DNA of 64,000 nt from Neisseriaceae bacterium TC5R-5. Its GTDB lineage: Bacteria > Pseudomonadota > Gammaproteobacteria > Burkholderiales > Chromobacteriaceae. The position numbers and the translations under genes are program-made. The notes below the pieces were generated by a model. That model ran no database searches, was not told where the DNA came from, and saw only the letters and a program-made list of their open reading frames with translations. Below, one piece after another: positions 1 through 8,142 of this stretch. Every line of letters starts with the position of its first letter. Within the stretch, counting starts at the first letter, position 1. The DNA lies in NCBI GenBank assembly GCA_020830965.2, contig JACCFC020000008.1, forward strand, positions 68,749 through 132,748, read 5' to 3'.

Positions 1-1132
1 TGGCAAGATACAAAGCCTGGTCGGCACGGGAAATTAATTGTTCCAAAGTCGTACTGCCATTGATTGTACTCGCAATACCACCACTGAATTGAATCAACTG
101 CCCTGCTGGTAGGTTGCTTTGCTCTCGTAGTTTCTCCGCTAAACGTTGCGCAATATGTTGTGCTGCTTGTGGTTCTGCCGCTATCAGCACACAAAACTCC
201 TCTCCTCCATAACGAACCGCTAAGTCATTTGGACGGATGCTGGCCCGTAGCATATTGGCAAAATGTTTCAGCGCTAGGTCACCAGTATCGTGTCCCCAGG
301 TGTCGTTGATTTGTTTAAAGTAATCCAGATCCAGTAGAAGTAAGCTGAGTGGGGCGTTAGTTTGTTTGGCGGTTGTGAGTGTTTGTGGTGCTGTTCGAAA
401 TAAAAGGTGACGGTTGGCGAGCCCGGTGAGTGGGTCTTCATTGGCCAGTTTGAGATAGGCTGCTTTGGTACGGTCTTGCTGGAACATCAGCCAGGCGACA
501 TTGGCGATTAGTAGTGAGGCAATATTGGCAAGTAGCAGACTTGAGGTAAGCGGAGAAGGGATGGCAATAAGGTGTACCGTTTCTGGAGACTCAATGGCTT
601 GAATGATGCGCACTAACAGTGTGATAAAAGCCGTGGCTAGCCCAAATAGCATTAATGAGGCCGAACTGAGCGTGATATGTTGCTGACGATATTTTACGAT
701 GCAGCGGCAGCAGTAGAATAGTTGGATGCAAAACACGAGTAGAGAGCTAATGTTCTGTCCTGCGGGGGTTTCCAGCCAGAGTATCTGTCCTGTCGCGACA
801 GTAATTAAAGGTAAGTAGATGATAAGCCTGGAGTTGGGCTGATCAAAAAATTGATTTAATGAGTGCCAGATTAGAGAAAAGCTGAGTGTGATGCTTAACA
901 CCCCAAGTGACATCATTAACCAAGAGTTTGACACCGTCGCTGCTGCCAACAATAACAGCCAAGCGGCAACCTGTGATAAGGCTGCGCCAATCCAACTCCA
1001 TGCTGGAGGGTGCTCTGTTCGAAAGGATGTCCAAAGAAGACTGACAGCCATCACGCCTTGACAGGTGACTATCGCAATCATCAAGGTGGGGATATCTGGG
1101 ATCGCTATTGAAGTCAAAAGGTGGTTAGCCAT
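1..1132 (-). CDS. Membrane-anchored GGDEF diguanylate cyclase (C-terminus beyond window)
   Basis: Translating the minus strand from the ATG at 1132 gives an open frame that runs off the left edge. The first ~190 residues hold six or seven hydrophobic segments, so this is a membrane-sensor N-terminus. A GGDEF domain follows, with DPLTGLANR, a LLLDLDYFKQIND block and a GGEEF active site at residues 309-313. The visible end, RADQALYLA, is the usual last helix of the domain, so only about 20-30 residues should be missing. The family makes cyclic di-GMP from two GTP; the canonical GGEEF implies catalytic activity. The sensor signal is unknown. No strong Shine-Dalgarno sequence precedes the start, so its exact position is less certain than the domain call. 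Confidence 0.88.
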   Translation of the reverse strand, partial: MANHLLTSIAIPDIPTLMIAIVTCQGVMAVSLLWTSFRTEHPPAWSWIGAALSQVAAWLLLLAAATVSNSWLMMSLGVLSITLSFSLIWHSLNQFFDQPNSRLIIYLPLITVATGQILWLETPAGQNISSLLVFCIQLFYCCRCIVKYRQQHITLSSASLMLFGLATAFITLLVRIIQAIESPETVHLIAIPSPLTSSLLLANIASLLIANVAWLMFQQDRTKAAYLKLANEDPLTGLANRHLLFRTAPQTLTTAKQTNAPLSLLLLDLDYFKQINDTWGHDTGDLALKHFANMLRASIRPNDLAVRYGGEEFCVLIAAEPQAAQHIAQRLAEKLREQSNLPAGQLIQFSGGIASTINGSTTLEQLISRADQALYLA

Positions 1133-1334
1133 ATTTTATGAGCATATTGAGAGGTGACGGTTAATGGCTAGGCGCATGGTAATTGAGTAGTTCTGTCTGT
1201 GGTGAGGTTGGTTTTAGCTTTGTGCCGTAATGTTTTTAAAAAACTGCAAGGTAGAGCGCTATTAATTTTGGAACAACGTTTTTGGTATAGACATTTGAGC
1301 GAGTGTTTATGCTCGAAGGTTGGTGGGCTTGCTT

Positions 1335-1448
1335 AGAGCTGCTAACAAAACTCCTGGCCCAGCATTGCGCCTCCTCGCCGTACTACTGGCACTGTCTGCG
1401 TCGGCGCACCTCGGCTCAGGGACTCTTCGAGGTTTTGTTAGCGGCCCT
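1335..1448 (+). repeat. Correia-like 114-bp element, copy R1
   Basis: Terminal inverted repeats AGAGCTGCTAACAAAA (1335-1350) and TTTTGTTAGCGGCCCT (1433-1448) bound a GC-rich core. Other copies are at 14136, 36821, 37916 and 42911. The core (about 1371-1420) contains GCCGTACTACTGGCACTG and CTGTCTGCGTCGGCG, which resemble the core of the Neisseria Correia element from memory. TA abuts the left end and TTA the right. It lies between the purine permease 3' end and the start of the GGDEF gene, and contains no gene. Confidence 0.8.
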
Positions 1449-1457
1449 TATTACCAA

Positions 1458-1494
1458 GGCCTCGTCTCAATATTTAGGCGAGGCCTCGATTTTT
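1458..1494 (+). terminator. Stem-loop with T-run beside R1
   Basis: GGCCTCG (1458-1464) pairs with CGAGGCC (1479-1485) and is followed by TTTTT at 1490-1494. The T-run is on the plus strand, whereas the adjacent purine permease gene ends here from the minus strand. It would therefore stop plus-strand transcription, perhaps from R1. A role in ending the permease transcript is possible but less well supported. Confidence 0.4.
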
Positions 1495-1497
1495 ACA

Positions 1498-2796
1498 TTA
1501 ATTAAAAAAAGTTAACTTAAATATCCACAGCCCGGAAATAATAACGACAGCGGGTTTTAGATCGGCAAATCTGCCGGTGAGGATTTTGATGGCAGTGTAG
1601 CTGATAAAACCAAAAGCGATGCCATTGGCTATGGAGAAGGTGAAAGGCATTGCCAATGTTGTCATGACGGCAGGAGCAGACTCAGTTAAGTCATCCCAGT
1701 TGATTTCAGCTAGGCCACGAGTCATCAGCACAGCAACATAGCAAAGAGCGGGTGCTGTTGCATAAGCAGGTACGGTAGCAGCTAGGGGTGAGAGCCAAAG
1801 AGCGGTTAAGAATAATAAAGCGACCACGACGGCGGTTAAACCGGTGCGACCGCCAACTGCGGTGCCTGCTGCCGATTCAACATAAGCTGTTGTTGAGGAG
1901 GTTCCCATAACTGCACCAGCAGTGATCGCGACAGAGTCGGCTAAGAGTGCCCGTTTCAAACGTGGCAACTTGCCATCCTTGTCGAGTAGTCCCGCTCTGT
2001 GTGAAACACCGACTAATGTGCCGGTGGTGTCAAATAGGTCAACGAAGAAAAATACAAAGATTACGCCGACCAAACTAGCTTGTAATGCACCAGCAATGTC
2101 CATCTGCATAAAAGTAGGGGCCATGCTTGGAATAGGGGCTATGATACCTTTGAACGGTGAGAGCCCTAGCATGATAGATAGCAGAGTAATAATGATAATA
2201 CTGATGATTATTGAACCTGGAACTTTTCGATACTCTAGAGCGACAATAATGAAAAACCCGAAGATGGCTAATAGAGTGGATGGGCTGTGGATATTGCCTA
2301 GAGTTAAGTAGGTTTCTGGATGAGAAGTAATCACGCCAGCGTTTTTTAGCGCGATTATGGCTAAAAACATACCTACGCCAGCAGAAATCGCGAACTTTAA
2401 CGATTGTGGAATAGCATTAACAATCGCTTCACGCACTTTGAACAAACTTACCAGTAAAAATACTACTCCTGAAATAAAGACAGCGCCCAGTGCCGCCTGC
2501 CAACTTAAACCCATGCCTTTTACAACACTAAACGTGAAGTAGGCATTCAAACCCATGCCCGGTGCTAGAGCAATCGGGTAGTTTGCGACTAGTCCCATGA
2601 TGGCCGTTCCTAAAGCCGCAGCCAGGCAAGTCGCGACAAACACCGCATTTAAGTCCATGCCGGTAGTCGACAAAATCAGGGGGTTGACCAAGATGATGTA
2701 AGCCATGGTTAAGAATGTCGTGCAACCAGCAATGACTTCCGTTTTTACCGTGGTGCCGTGCTCTTTTAGTTTGAAGAAGCTTTCGAGAAATTGCAT
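1498..2796 (-). CDS. AzgA/NCS2-family guanine/hypoxanthine-type purine permease
   Basis: A 432-residue polytopic inner-membrane protein. It carries the family signature around ALAPGMGLNAYFTF and a second conserved block with STTAYVESAAGTAVGGRTG. Length and motifs fit the AzgA branch of nucleobase transporters (E. coli GhxP/AdeP, Bacillus PbuG), which import purines by proton symport. Guanine/hypoxanthine versus adenine preference cannot be read from the sequence. A TGGAG sequence lies about 11 nt before the ATG. No purine riboswitch was found in the 200-bp upstream region. The gene is transcribed divergently from gmk, which fits a shared purine theme. Confidence 0.9.
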   Translation of the reverse strand: MQFLESFFKLKEHGTTVKTEVIAGCTTFLTMAYIILVNPLILSTTGMDLNAVFVATCLAAALGTAIMGLVANYPIALAPGMGLNAYFTFSVVKGMGLSWQAALGAVFISGVVFLLVSLFKVREAIVNAIPQSLKFAISAGVGMFLAIIALKNAGVITSHPETYLTLGNIHSPSTLLAIFGFFIIVALEYRKVPGSIIISIIIITLLSIMLGLSPFKGIIAPIPSMAPTFMQMDIAGALQASLVGVIFVFFFVDLFDTTGTLVGVSHRAGLLDKDGKLPRLKRALLADSVAITAGAVMGTSSTTAYVESAAGTAVGGRTGLTAVVVALLFLTALWLSPLAATVPAYATAPALCYVAVLMTRGLAEINWDDLTESAPAVMTTLAMPFTFSIANGIAFGFISYTAIKILTGRFADLKPAVVIISGLWIFKLTFFN

Positions 2797-2938
2797 AGTT
2801 GTGGATACTCCAGAACCGATGGATGTTTAAGTGTTGTCGAGAGTGGAAAGATTTTTACGCGCGATCAGTGACTTGCCGTTTTTTGCCAAACCAACCCGAA
2901 AGACTAGCATAAATATTGCTTTGGAAATATATTCGCGC

Positions 2939-2968
2939 TTAGCAGTCCGGGGCTTGCTATGGTATTCT
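2939..2968 (+). promoter_or_regulatory. Possible sigma-70 promoter for gmk
   Basis: TTAGCA (2939-2944) and TATTCT (2963-2968) are separated by 18 bp and lie about 35 bp before the gmk ATG. Both hexamers are imperfect. Confidence 0.35.
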
Positions 2969-3001
2969 GAAACATTAAACTTGGCAGAAAATTTGTAATT
3001 C

Positions 3002-3628
3002 ATGAGTCAACTGGCCGGAAATGTATTTATTGTTGTTGCCCCGTCTGGAGCTGGTAAAACCTCACTGGTGGCTGCGCTGCTTAAGGCGGAGCCAGCGGTG
3101 CAGTTGTCGGTCTCGTATAGTACGCGTCCTGCTCGTAAAGGAGAGATGGACGGGCAGCATTATCATTTTATTAATCGTCAAGCTTTTCAAGCCATGATTG
3201 AGCAGGGCGATTTTTTAGAGTATGCCGAAGTTTATGGCAATTATTATGGTACTAGTGCCTCCTGGATACGCAGCTGTTTGGCTGAGGGGCGTGATGTCCT
3301 GTTGGAAATTGACTGGCAGGGGGCTTTGCAGGTACAAAAAGTTTTCCCCGGGGCGATAACTATTTTTATTATGCCCCCCTCTATTGAAGAGTTGGAGCGT
3401 CGTCTGCGTGGCCGTGCAACCGATGGTGAAGACGTGATATGTCGACGGTTGGCTGTTGCCCGTTTGGAAATCGCGAAGATTGCTGAGTGTGACTATATCG
3501 TGGTGAATGATGATTTTGAGCGAGCCTGTGTTGATTTGATAAGCATAGTTCGTGCTAGTCGCCTAAACAGTAAAACTCAATATCTACGTCTGACCACTGT
3601 TCTCGCCAAAATGGGTATTGCTGGTTAA
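3002..3628 (+). CDS. gmk: Guanylate kinase
   Basis: A 208-residue protein, the usual length for Gmk, which phosphorylates GMP/dGMP to GDP/dGDP with ATP in the cytosol. The P-loop APSGAGKTS lies near residues 13-21. The GMP-binding region follows (SYSTRPARKGEMDGQHYHF), then GDFLEYAEVYGNYYGT. It is first in a run with rpoZ and spoT, a common proteobacterial order linking guanine nucleotide supply, RNA polymerase and ppGpp metabolism. The ATG at 3002 matches the family start, although the ribosome binding site is weak. Confidence 0.96.
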   Translation: MSQLAGNVFIVVAPSGAGKTSLVAALLKAEPAVQLSVSYSTRPARKGEMDGQHYHFINRQAFQAMIEQGDFLEYAEVYGNYYGTSASWIRSCLAEGRDVLLEIDWQGALQVQKVFPGAITIFIMPPSIEELERRLRGRATDGEDVICRRLAVARLEIAKIAECDYIVVNDDFERACVDLISIVRASRLNSKTQYLRLTTVLAKMGIAG

Positions 3629-3689
3629 GTAAGCACCCTGATTTTGTCGTTTTTTGTCTATAAACCTACCTTTTATAAGAGAGAGTACC

Positions 3690-3896
3690 ATGGCTAGAAT
3701 TACTGTTGATGACTGTCTGGATCGCATACAAAACCGCTTTGACTTGACTTTGGCTGCAGCCTATCGTGCACGCCAAGTTGCCTCAGGTGCAACCCCTTTC
3801 GTTGAAGCGGGGCGCAATAAGCCGACTGTTGTGGCATTGCGTGAAATTGCAGCTGGCCATGTCGGTAAAGCGATATTGAATCGCGGTAAAGCCTGA
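3690..3896 (+). CDS. rpoZ: RNA polymerase omega subunit
   Basis: A 68-residue protein beginning [19 protein letters not shown], the conserved omega N-terminus. It continues with the YRARQ and [12 protein letters not shown] motifs. Omega helps fold and assemble the beta' subunit and forms part of a ppGpp site. The frame is open further upstream, but the ATG at 3690 is preceded by AGAGAG and matches family members, so I chose it. It lies 61 bp after gmk and 20 bp before spoT, consistent with one operon. Confidence 0.95.
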   Translation: MARITVDDCLDRIQNRFDLTLAAAYRARQVASGATPFVEAGRNKPTVVALREIAAGHVGKAILNRGKA

Positions 3897-3916
3897 AAAT
3901 CTTAGAGAGGTAATGT

Positions 3917-6073
3917 ATGGCTGCCGGCATAGAGGAAGAGGTTGACTACCAGGCCTTGGTCCAGAACGCTGCCGTGGCATTTTTTGAGGCTGCTGGAACT
4001 TACCTTAAACCAGAAGATGTGCAGTTATTGCGTTCTGTGTTTGAGGTTAGCAAAGACGCTCATCAAGGTCAGATCCGTAAAAGTGGAGAGCCTTATATTA
4101 CCCACCCCCTCGCCGTTGCTACTATGTTGGCAGAGTGGCGATTGGATGTTCAGGGTTTGGCTGCCGCTTTATTGCATGATGTTTTGGAAGATACCGGCGT
4201 CACTAAGCCTGCGCTTATAGAAAAATTTGGTAAGACTATTGCCGACTTAGTTGATGGCCTGTCGAAATTGGAGCGACTAGAGTATCAAACCAGAGAGACG
4301 GCTCAGGCAGAGAGCTTTCGTAAAATGGTACTGGCCATGGCCAGAGACATTCGGGTCATCCTTGTAAAGCTGGCAGATCGTTTGCACAATATGCGGACGC
4401 TAGACTCAATGCGCGAAGCTAAGCGCCAACGTATTGCTTTGGAAACGCTGGAAATATACGCTCCCATAGCTAATAGGATTGGCCTAAACAAGGTTTATCG
4501 TGAATTGCAGGACTTGGCTTTTAGTCATTTGAATCCTCATCGTTATAATGTCTTGTCTAAAGCTGTGCGTGCAGCTCGAGGTAATCGGCGTGAGCTTGTG
4601 ACTAAAATTTTACAGTCGGTTAGTCAGAAGCTGGTGCAGGGCAATATTGAAGCAACTATTAAGGGTCGCGAAAAAAATCTTTATAGCATATACAAGAAAA
4701 TGCAAGAAAAGCATTTGTCTTTTTCTGAAGTGTTGGACATATATGGCTTTAGAGTTGTAGTTAATGATGTATCAAGTTGTTATCTGGCTTTGGGGGCCTT
4801 GCATAGTTTGTATAAGCCAATCCCCGGTAAATTCAAAGACTACATCGCTATTCCAAAAGGTAATGGCTATCAAAGTCTGCATACTACTTTGTTTGGGCCA
4901 TATGGCACGCCTGTTGAGATGCAAATCCGTACCCGGGAAATGAATAGTGTCGCAGAAGCTGGTGTGGCATCGCATTGGATGTATAAAAGTGGTGACGGGA
5001 TCAATACCGCTCAGCAGCGCACTCACCAATGGCTGCAAAAAATTCTTGATATGCAGGAAGAAAGCGACGATCCAGTTGAGTTTCTTGAGCATATCAAAAT
5101 TGATCTGTTTCCAGATGAGGTCTATGTTTTTACCCCTAAAGGCAAAATCATGGTTATGCCTCAGGGTGCTACCCCCGTTGATTTCGCCTATGCCGTGCAC
5201 ACTGATGTTGGGCATCGTTGTATTGCTGCGAGGGTTAACCATGCTCTTGTGCCTTTACGTACGGTATTACGCAATGGTGATACTGTTGAAATTATTACCT
5301 CTACTCGCGCTAAACCTAATCCCTCATGGCTTACTTTTGTACAGAGTGGGCGAGCCCGTTCCGGTATTCGTAACTACCTGAAAGGACTGCAGCAAGAAGA
5401 GGCTATTGGACTGGGGGAGAAACTACTGAAACAGGCTATGGGCGCGCTGGCAGAGACTTCGCTAGCTTTGAGTGATGCTCTGTGGGTTGAGTATATTCAG
5501 GCCCATGGTGAGCGCTTGTTGTCTTCTCGCGAGGTGTTGGCTGAGATTGGCGCTGGTAGACTGATGCCGATAGTTGTTGCTCGCCGTTTGCTGGAGTTGG
5601 CTGGCGAGCGTTTGGGTGAAGAGGTTAAAGTTGGGCCGGTGGTTATTCGCGGCAATGAAGGTGGGATGGTGCAATTATCTCCATGCTGTAACCCTTTGCC
5701 CGGTGATGATATTTTGGGCGTGATTATGAAGGGGCAAGGCTTGGTTATCCATCGTGCTTCCTGCGCTAATGCACGAAGAGCGGATCATGATAAATTGCTG
5801 GAGGTAAATTGGGAGTCTCAGCGTGATCGAATGTTTGGCGTTACTGTGGCTGTTCTGTCACGTAATGAGCGGGGTGCGCTAGCGGATATCGCAGCGGCGA
5901 TTTCGGAGGCTTCTGCCAATATCGAAAGTGCAGATACTCAAGAGAGTAGTCGTGATGGGGATGGCTTGTTCAATATTCATTTCCGCTTGCAGGTGGAGTG
6001 CGTTGAGCATTTGGAAAGAGTGTTGTCGGCTATTCGGCGGCTGCCGGTAGTGCAACGAGTGCAACGGAGATGA
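3917..6073 (+). CDS. spoT: Bifunctional (p)ppGpp synthetase/hydrolase (SpoT/Rel type)
   Basis: A 718-residue stringent-response enzyme. The hydrolase HD domain is intact, with HPLAVA at 63-68, LLHDVLEDTG around 85-94 and further conserved histidines. The synthetase domain holds YGFRVVVND, KFKDYIAIPKGNGYQSLHTT and EMQIRT. The charged KFKD motif matches the bifunctional (RxKD) class rather than monofunctional RelA (ExDD). A TGS domain (about 390-455) and a C-terminal ACT domain (about 640-718) follow. AGAGAGG precedes the ATG. The stop overlaps the thiS start, indicating translational coupling. Confidence 0.95.
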   Translation: MAAGIEEEVDYQALVQNAAVAFFEAAGTYLKPEDVQLLRSVFEVSKDAHQGQIRKSGEPYITHPLAVATMLAEWRLDVQGLAAALLHDVLEDTGVTKPALIEKFGKTIADLVDGLSKLERLEYQTRETAQAESFRKMVLAMARDIRVILVKLADRLHNMRTLDSMREAKRQRIALETLEIYAPIANRIGLNKVYRELQDLAFSHLNPHRYNVLSKAVRAARGNRRELVTKILQSVSQKLVQGNIEATIKGREKNLYSIYKKMQEKHLSFSEVLDIYGFRVVVNDVSSCYLALGALHSLYKPIPGKFKDYIAIPKGNGYQSLHTTLFGPYGTPVEMQIRTREMNSVAEAGVASHWMYKSGDGINTAQQRTHQWLQKILDMQEESDDPVEFLEHIKIDLFPDEVYVFTPKGKIMVMPQGATPVDFAYAVHTDVGHRCIAARVNHALVPLRTVLRNGDTVEIITSTRAKPNPSWLTFVQSGRARSGIRNYLKGLQQEEAIGLGEKLLKQAMGALAETSLALSDALWVEYIQAHGERLLSSREVLAEIGAGRLMPIVVARRLLELAGERLGEEVKVGPVVIRGNEGGMVQLSPCCNPLPGDDILGVIMKGQGLVIHRASCANARRADHDKLLEVNWESQRDRMFGVTVAVLSRNERGALADIAAAISEASANIESADTQESSRDGDGLFNIHFRLQVECVEHLERVLSAIRRLPVVQRVQRR

Positions 6074-6276
6074 AAATGTTAAGTTTGCTTATTAATGGGG
6101 AAGATCGTCAATTGGCCGTGGCGAATCTTTTGCAACTGATACAGCTGCTTGATTTAGGTGATAAGCGAGTTGCAGTGGAAAGAAACGGCGAGATTGTGCC
6201 TAAAAGTCAATATGAAATGGTTTGTCTTGAGAGTGGTGATGAATTGGAAATCGTTGTCGCCGTTGGCGGTGGCTGA
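6070..6276 (+). CDS. thiS: Sulfur carrier protein ThiS
   Basis: A 68-residue ubiquitin-fold protein ending VAVGGG. The terminal Gly-Gly is the site that becomes thiocarboxylated to deliver sulfur for the thiamin thiazole ring. The ATG at 6070 overlaps the spoT TGA; a second in-frame ATG at 6076 is an equally plausible start. thiG follows directly, the standard pairing. thiF, thiO and thiE are not in this window. Confidence 0.9.
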   Translation: MKMLSLLINGEDRQLAVANLLQLIQLLDLGDKRVAVERNGEIVPKSQYEMVCLESGDELEIVVAVGGG

Positions 6277-6300
6277 GTGTTAAGTTATGAGGGCGAGCAT

Positions 6301-7092
6301 ATGAATCAACTAGTTATAGCCAATGAGGTTTATCGTTCGCGCTTGTTGGTGGGGACGGGTAAGTACCAAAACTTTGACGAGACAGCCAAGGCATTGGATG
6401 CGTCTGGAGCGGAAATAGTTACCGTTGCTATTCGCCGGGTTAATCTTGGGCAAAATGCTAATGAGCCGAATTTGCTGGACTTTTTGCCTAAAAATCGGTA
6501 TAAACTGCTGCCCAATACTGCGGGGTGCTACTCCGCCGAAGAAGCAGTACGTACTCTTCGTTTGGCTCGGGAGTTATTGGATGGCCACAAATTAGTGAAA
6601 TTAGAGGTGCTTGGTGATCCGAACACGCTATTTCCTAATGTCAGAGAAACATTAAAAGCAGCTGAGATTTTAGTCGCTGAAGGTTTCGATGTTATGGTTT
6701 ATACATCAGATGATCCTATTGTGGCTCGCGAATTTGAGTCTATGGGCTGCTGCGCTATCATGCCCTTGGCGAGTTTAATTGGTTCTGGGATGGGTATACT
6801 TAATCCTTGGAATTTGCAACTGATTATAGAGCAGTCGAAGATACCCGTGCTGGTTGATGCTGGCGTAGGTACTGCGTCAGATGCTGTTGTCGCTATGGAA
6901 TTAGGTTGTGATGGGGTTTTGACAAATTCGGCAATCGCAATGGCCAAGCAGCCTGTATTGATGGCTGCTGCCATGAAGCAAGCTGTAGAGGCAGGTCGGG
7001 CAGCATATGTTGCTGGACGGATGCCAAAGCGTTTTTATAGTGCGGTGCCAAGTTCTCCTAGTGAGGGGGTGATTTCTTCTGGTCGGCTATGA
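6301..7092 (+). CDS. thiG: Thiazole synthase
   Basis: A 263-residue TIM-barrel enzyme. It forms thiazole phosphate from deoxyxylulose phosphate, ThiS-thiocarboxylate and dehydroglycine or glycine imine. Visible family motifs are RLLVGTGKY, the lysine in [10 protein letters not shown] that forms the substrate imine, [12 protein letters not shown] and [12 protein letters not shown] chose the ATG at 6301, preceded by GAGGGCGAGC; an upstream in-frame start at 6277 lacks family support. It lies 24 bp after thiS in the same operon. Confidence 0.95.
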   Translation: MNQLVIANEVYRSRLLVGTGKYQNFDETAKALDASGAEIVTVAIRRVNLGQNANEPNLLDFLPKNRYKLLPNTAGCYSAEEAVRTLRLARELLDGHKLVKLEVLGDPNTLFPNVRETLKAAEILVAEGFDVMVYTSDDPIVAREFESMGCCAIMPLASLIGSGMGILNPWNLQLIIEQSKIPVLVDAGVGTASDAVVAMELGCDGVLTNSAIAMAKQPVLMAAAMKQAVEAGRAAYVAGRMPKRFYSAVPSSPSEGVISSGRL

Positions 7093-7186
7093 GTGAGTTG
7101 TTATATAGGGCAATTTGCTAGATTGATGTCTGCTGGAAATATTTTAGGTTTTAAAGCAACAAAATCTGTTACAACACCATTTTTTA

Positions 7187-7208
7187 GCGCCCCTATGTAT
7201 TTGGGCGC
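7187..7208. other. Stem-loop upstream of rpsU
   Basis: GCGCCC (7187-7192) pairs perfectly with GGGCGC (7203-7208) in the thiG-rpsU gap. A T-run precedes it on the plus strand, so it looks like a terminator only on the minus strand. It could be part of the rpsU leader; the role is unknown. Confidence 0.4.
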
Positions 7209-7231
7209 AAAAGCTAAGGATACCTGAGTAA

Positions 7232-7444
7232 ATGCCGAATATTCGTGTAAAAGAGAATGAGCCGTTTGAAGTTGCTATGCGTCGCTTTAAGCGCGCAGTT
7301 GAGAAAACCGGTCTATTGACTGAGTTGCGAGCACGCGAGTTTTATGAAAAACCAACTGCGGAACGTAAGCGTAAACATGCTGCTGCGGTGAAGCGTCACT
7401 ATAAGCGTATTCGTAGCCAGATGTTGCCACCAAAGTTCTTCTAA
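7232..7444 (+). CDS. rpsU: 30S ribosomal protein S21
   Basis: A 70-residue, very basic protein of standard S21 length. It has [20 protein letters not shown] at the start and the arginine/lysine-rich helix ending [11 protein letters not shown]21 helps mRNA binding on the small subunit platform. It heads the rpsU-yqeY-dnaG-rpoD order, the betaproteobacterial form of the macromolecular synthesis operon. A strong terminator follows, so part of rpsU transcription probably stops before yqeY. Confidence 0.96.
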   Translation: MPNIRVKENEPFEVAMRRFKRAVEKTGLLTELRAREFYEKPTAERKRKHAAAVKRHYKRIRSQMLPPKFF

Positions 7445-7482
7445 GCAAGCACACTTTATATATCATTCATGATGATAGAGGG

Positions 7483-7505
7483 ACCGCAGGCATGCCTGCG
7501 GTTTT
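7483..7505 (+). terminator. rpsU terminator
   Basis: ACCGCAGGC and GCCTGCGGT form a near-perfect palindromic stem (7483-7501) followed by TTTT, 40 bp after the rpsU stop. It probably attenuates read-through into yqeY-dnaG-rpoD. Confidence 0.8.
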
Positions 7506-7649
7506 GCTGTTTGTAAAATATAAACTGCGGAATGAGTGAGCTGACCATCTTTTTTGTAGTGGTGTTCGCCTATCAGAAGATATCAAAGCGACTCTGCTAT
7601 GCTTCCTCTAGTCAGTTTCATATTCTGTAGTTGGTCTATGAGTATAACG

Positions 7650-8096
7650 ATGACTCTGAAACTCCGTATCAGTGAAGATATGAAAGCCTCAATGAAGGCT
7701 AAGGCAAGCGATAAGCTTGCTGCTATTCGTTTATTACTTGCTGCGATTAAGCAAAAAGAAGTAGATGAACGTATTGAGTTGGATGATGCTGCAGTCGTTG
7801 TAGTAATTGATAAAATGCTCAAGCAGCGCCGCGACTCGATCAGTCAATACGAGGCGGCACAGCGACAGGATTTGGCAGATAGAGAGCAATTCGAAATGGA
7901 TGTGCTACTGACTTATCTGCCCAAGCAGCTGTCCATTGAAGAGATTGACCAGCTAATTGTTCAGGCAGTCGCGGACAGTGGTGCCGCTAGCATGCAGGAT
8001 ATGGGTAAGGTTATGGCTCTGCTGCGTCCCAAGCTGGCTGGGCGTGCCGATATGGCGCAAGTGTCTGCTCATATTAAGCTTAAGTTAAACGCTTAA
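7650..8096 (+). CDS. yqeY: GatB/YqeY domain protein
   Basis: A 148-residue protein of the GatB/YqeY family, matching the usual full length from the ATG at 7650 (MTLKLRISEDMKASMKAK). It contains the conserved RLLLAAIKQKEVD and LLTYLPKQLS motifs and the C-terminal GKVMALLRPKLAGRADM tRNA-binding-like region shared with GatB. The molecular role is not established; the fold suggests tRNA or amidotransferase-related binding. Other in-frame starts lie at 7638 and 7599, but neither fits the family better. It sits between rpsU and dnaG, as in many betaproteobacteria. Confidence 0.9.
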   Translation: MTLKLRISEDMKASMKAKASDKLAAIRLLLAAIKQKEVDERIELDDAAVVVVIDKMLKQRRDSISQYEAAQRQDLADREQFEMDVLLTYLPKQLSIEEIDQLIVQAVADSGAASMQDMGKVMALLRPKLAGRADMAQVSAHIKLKLNA

Positions 8097-8142
8097 TGTC
8101 GACTACGGTTGGCTGTTTTAACGCATATGTTGTGATACTGCA

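Noticed and set aside
2797..3001. Purine riboswitch upstream of the purine permease
   Set aside because: No conserved purine-aptamer core or paired loops are visible.
6060..6300. TPP riboswitch for thiSG
   Set aside because: thiS starts within the end of spoT; there is no leader and no THI-box sequence.
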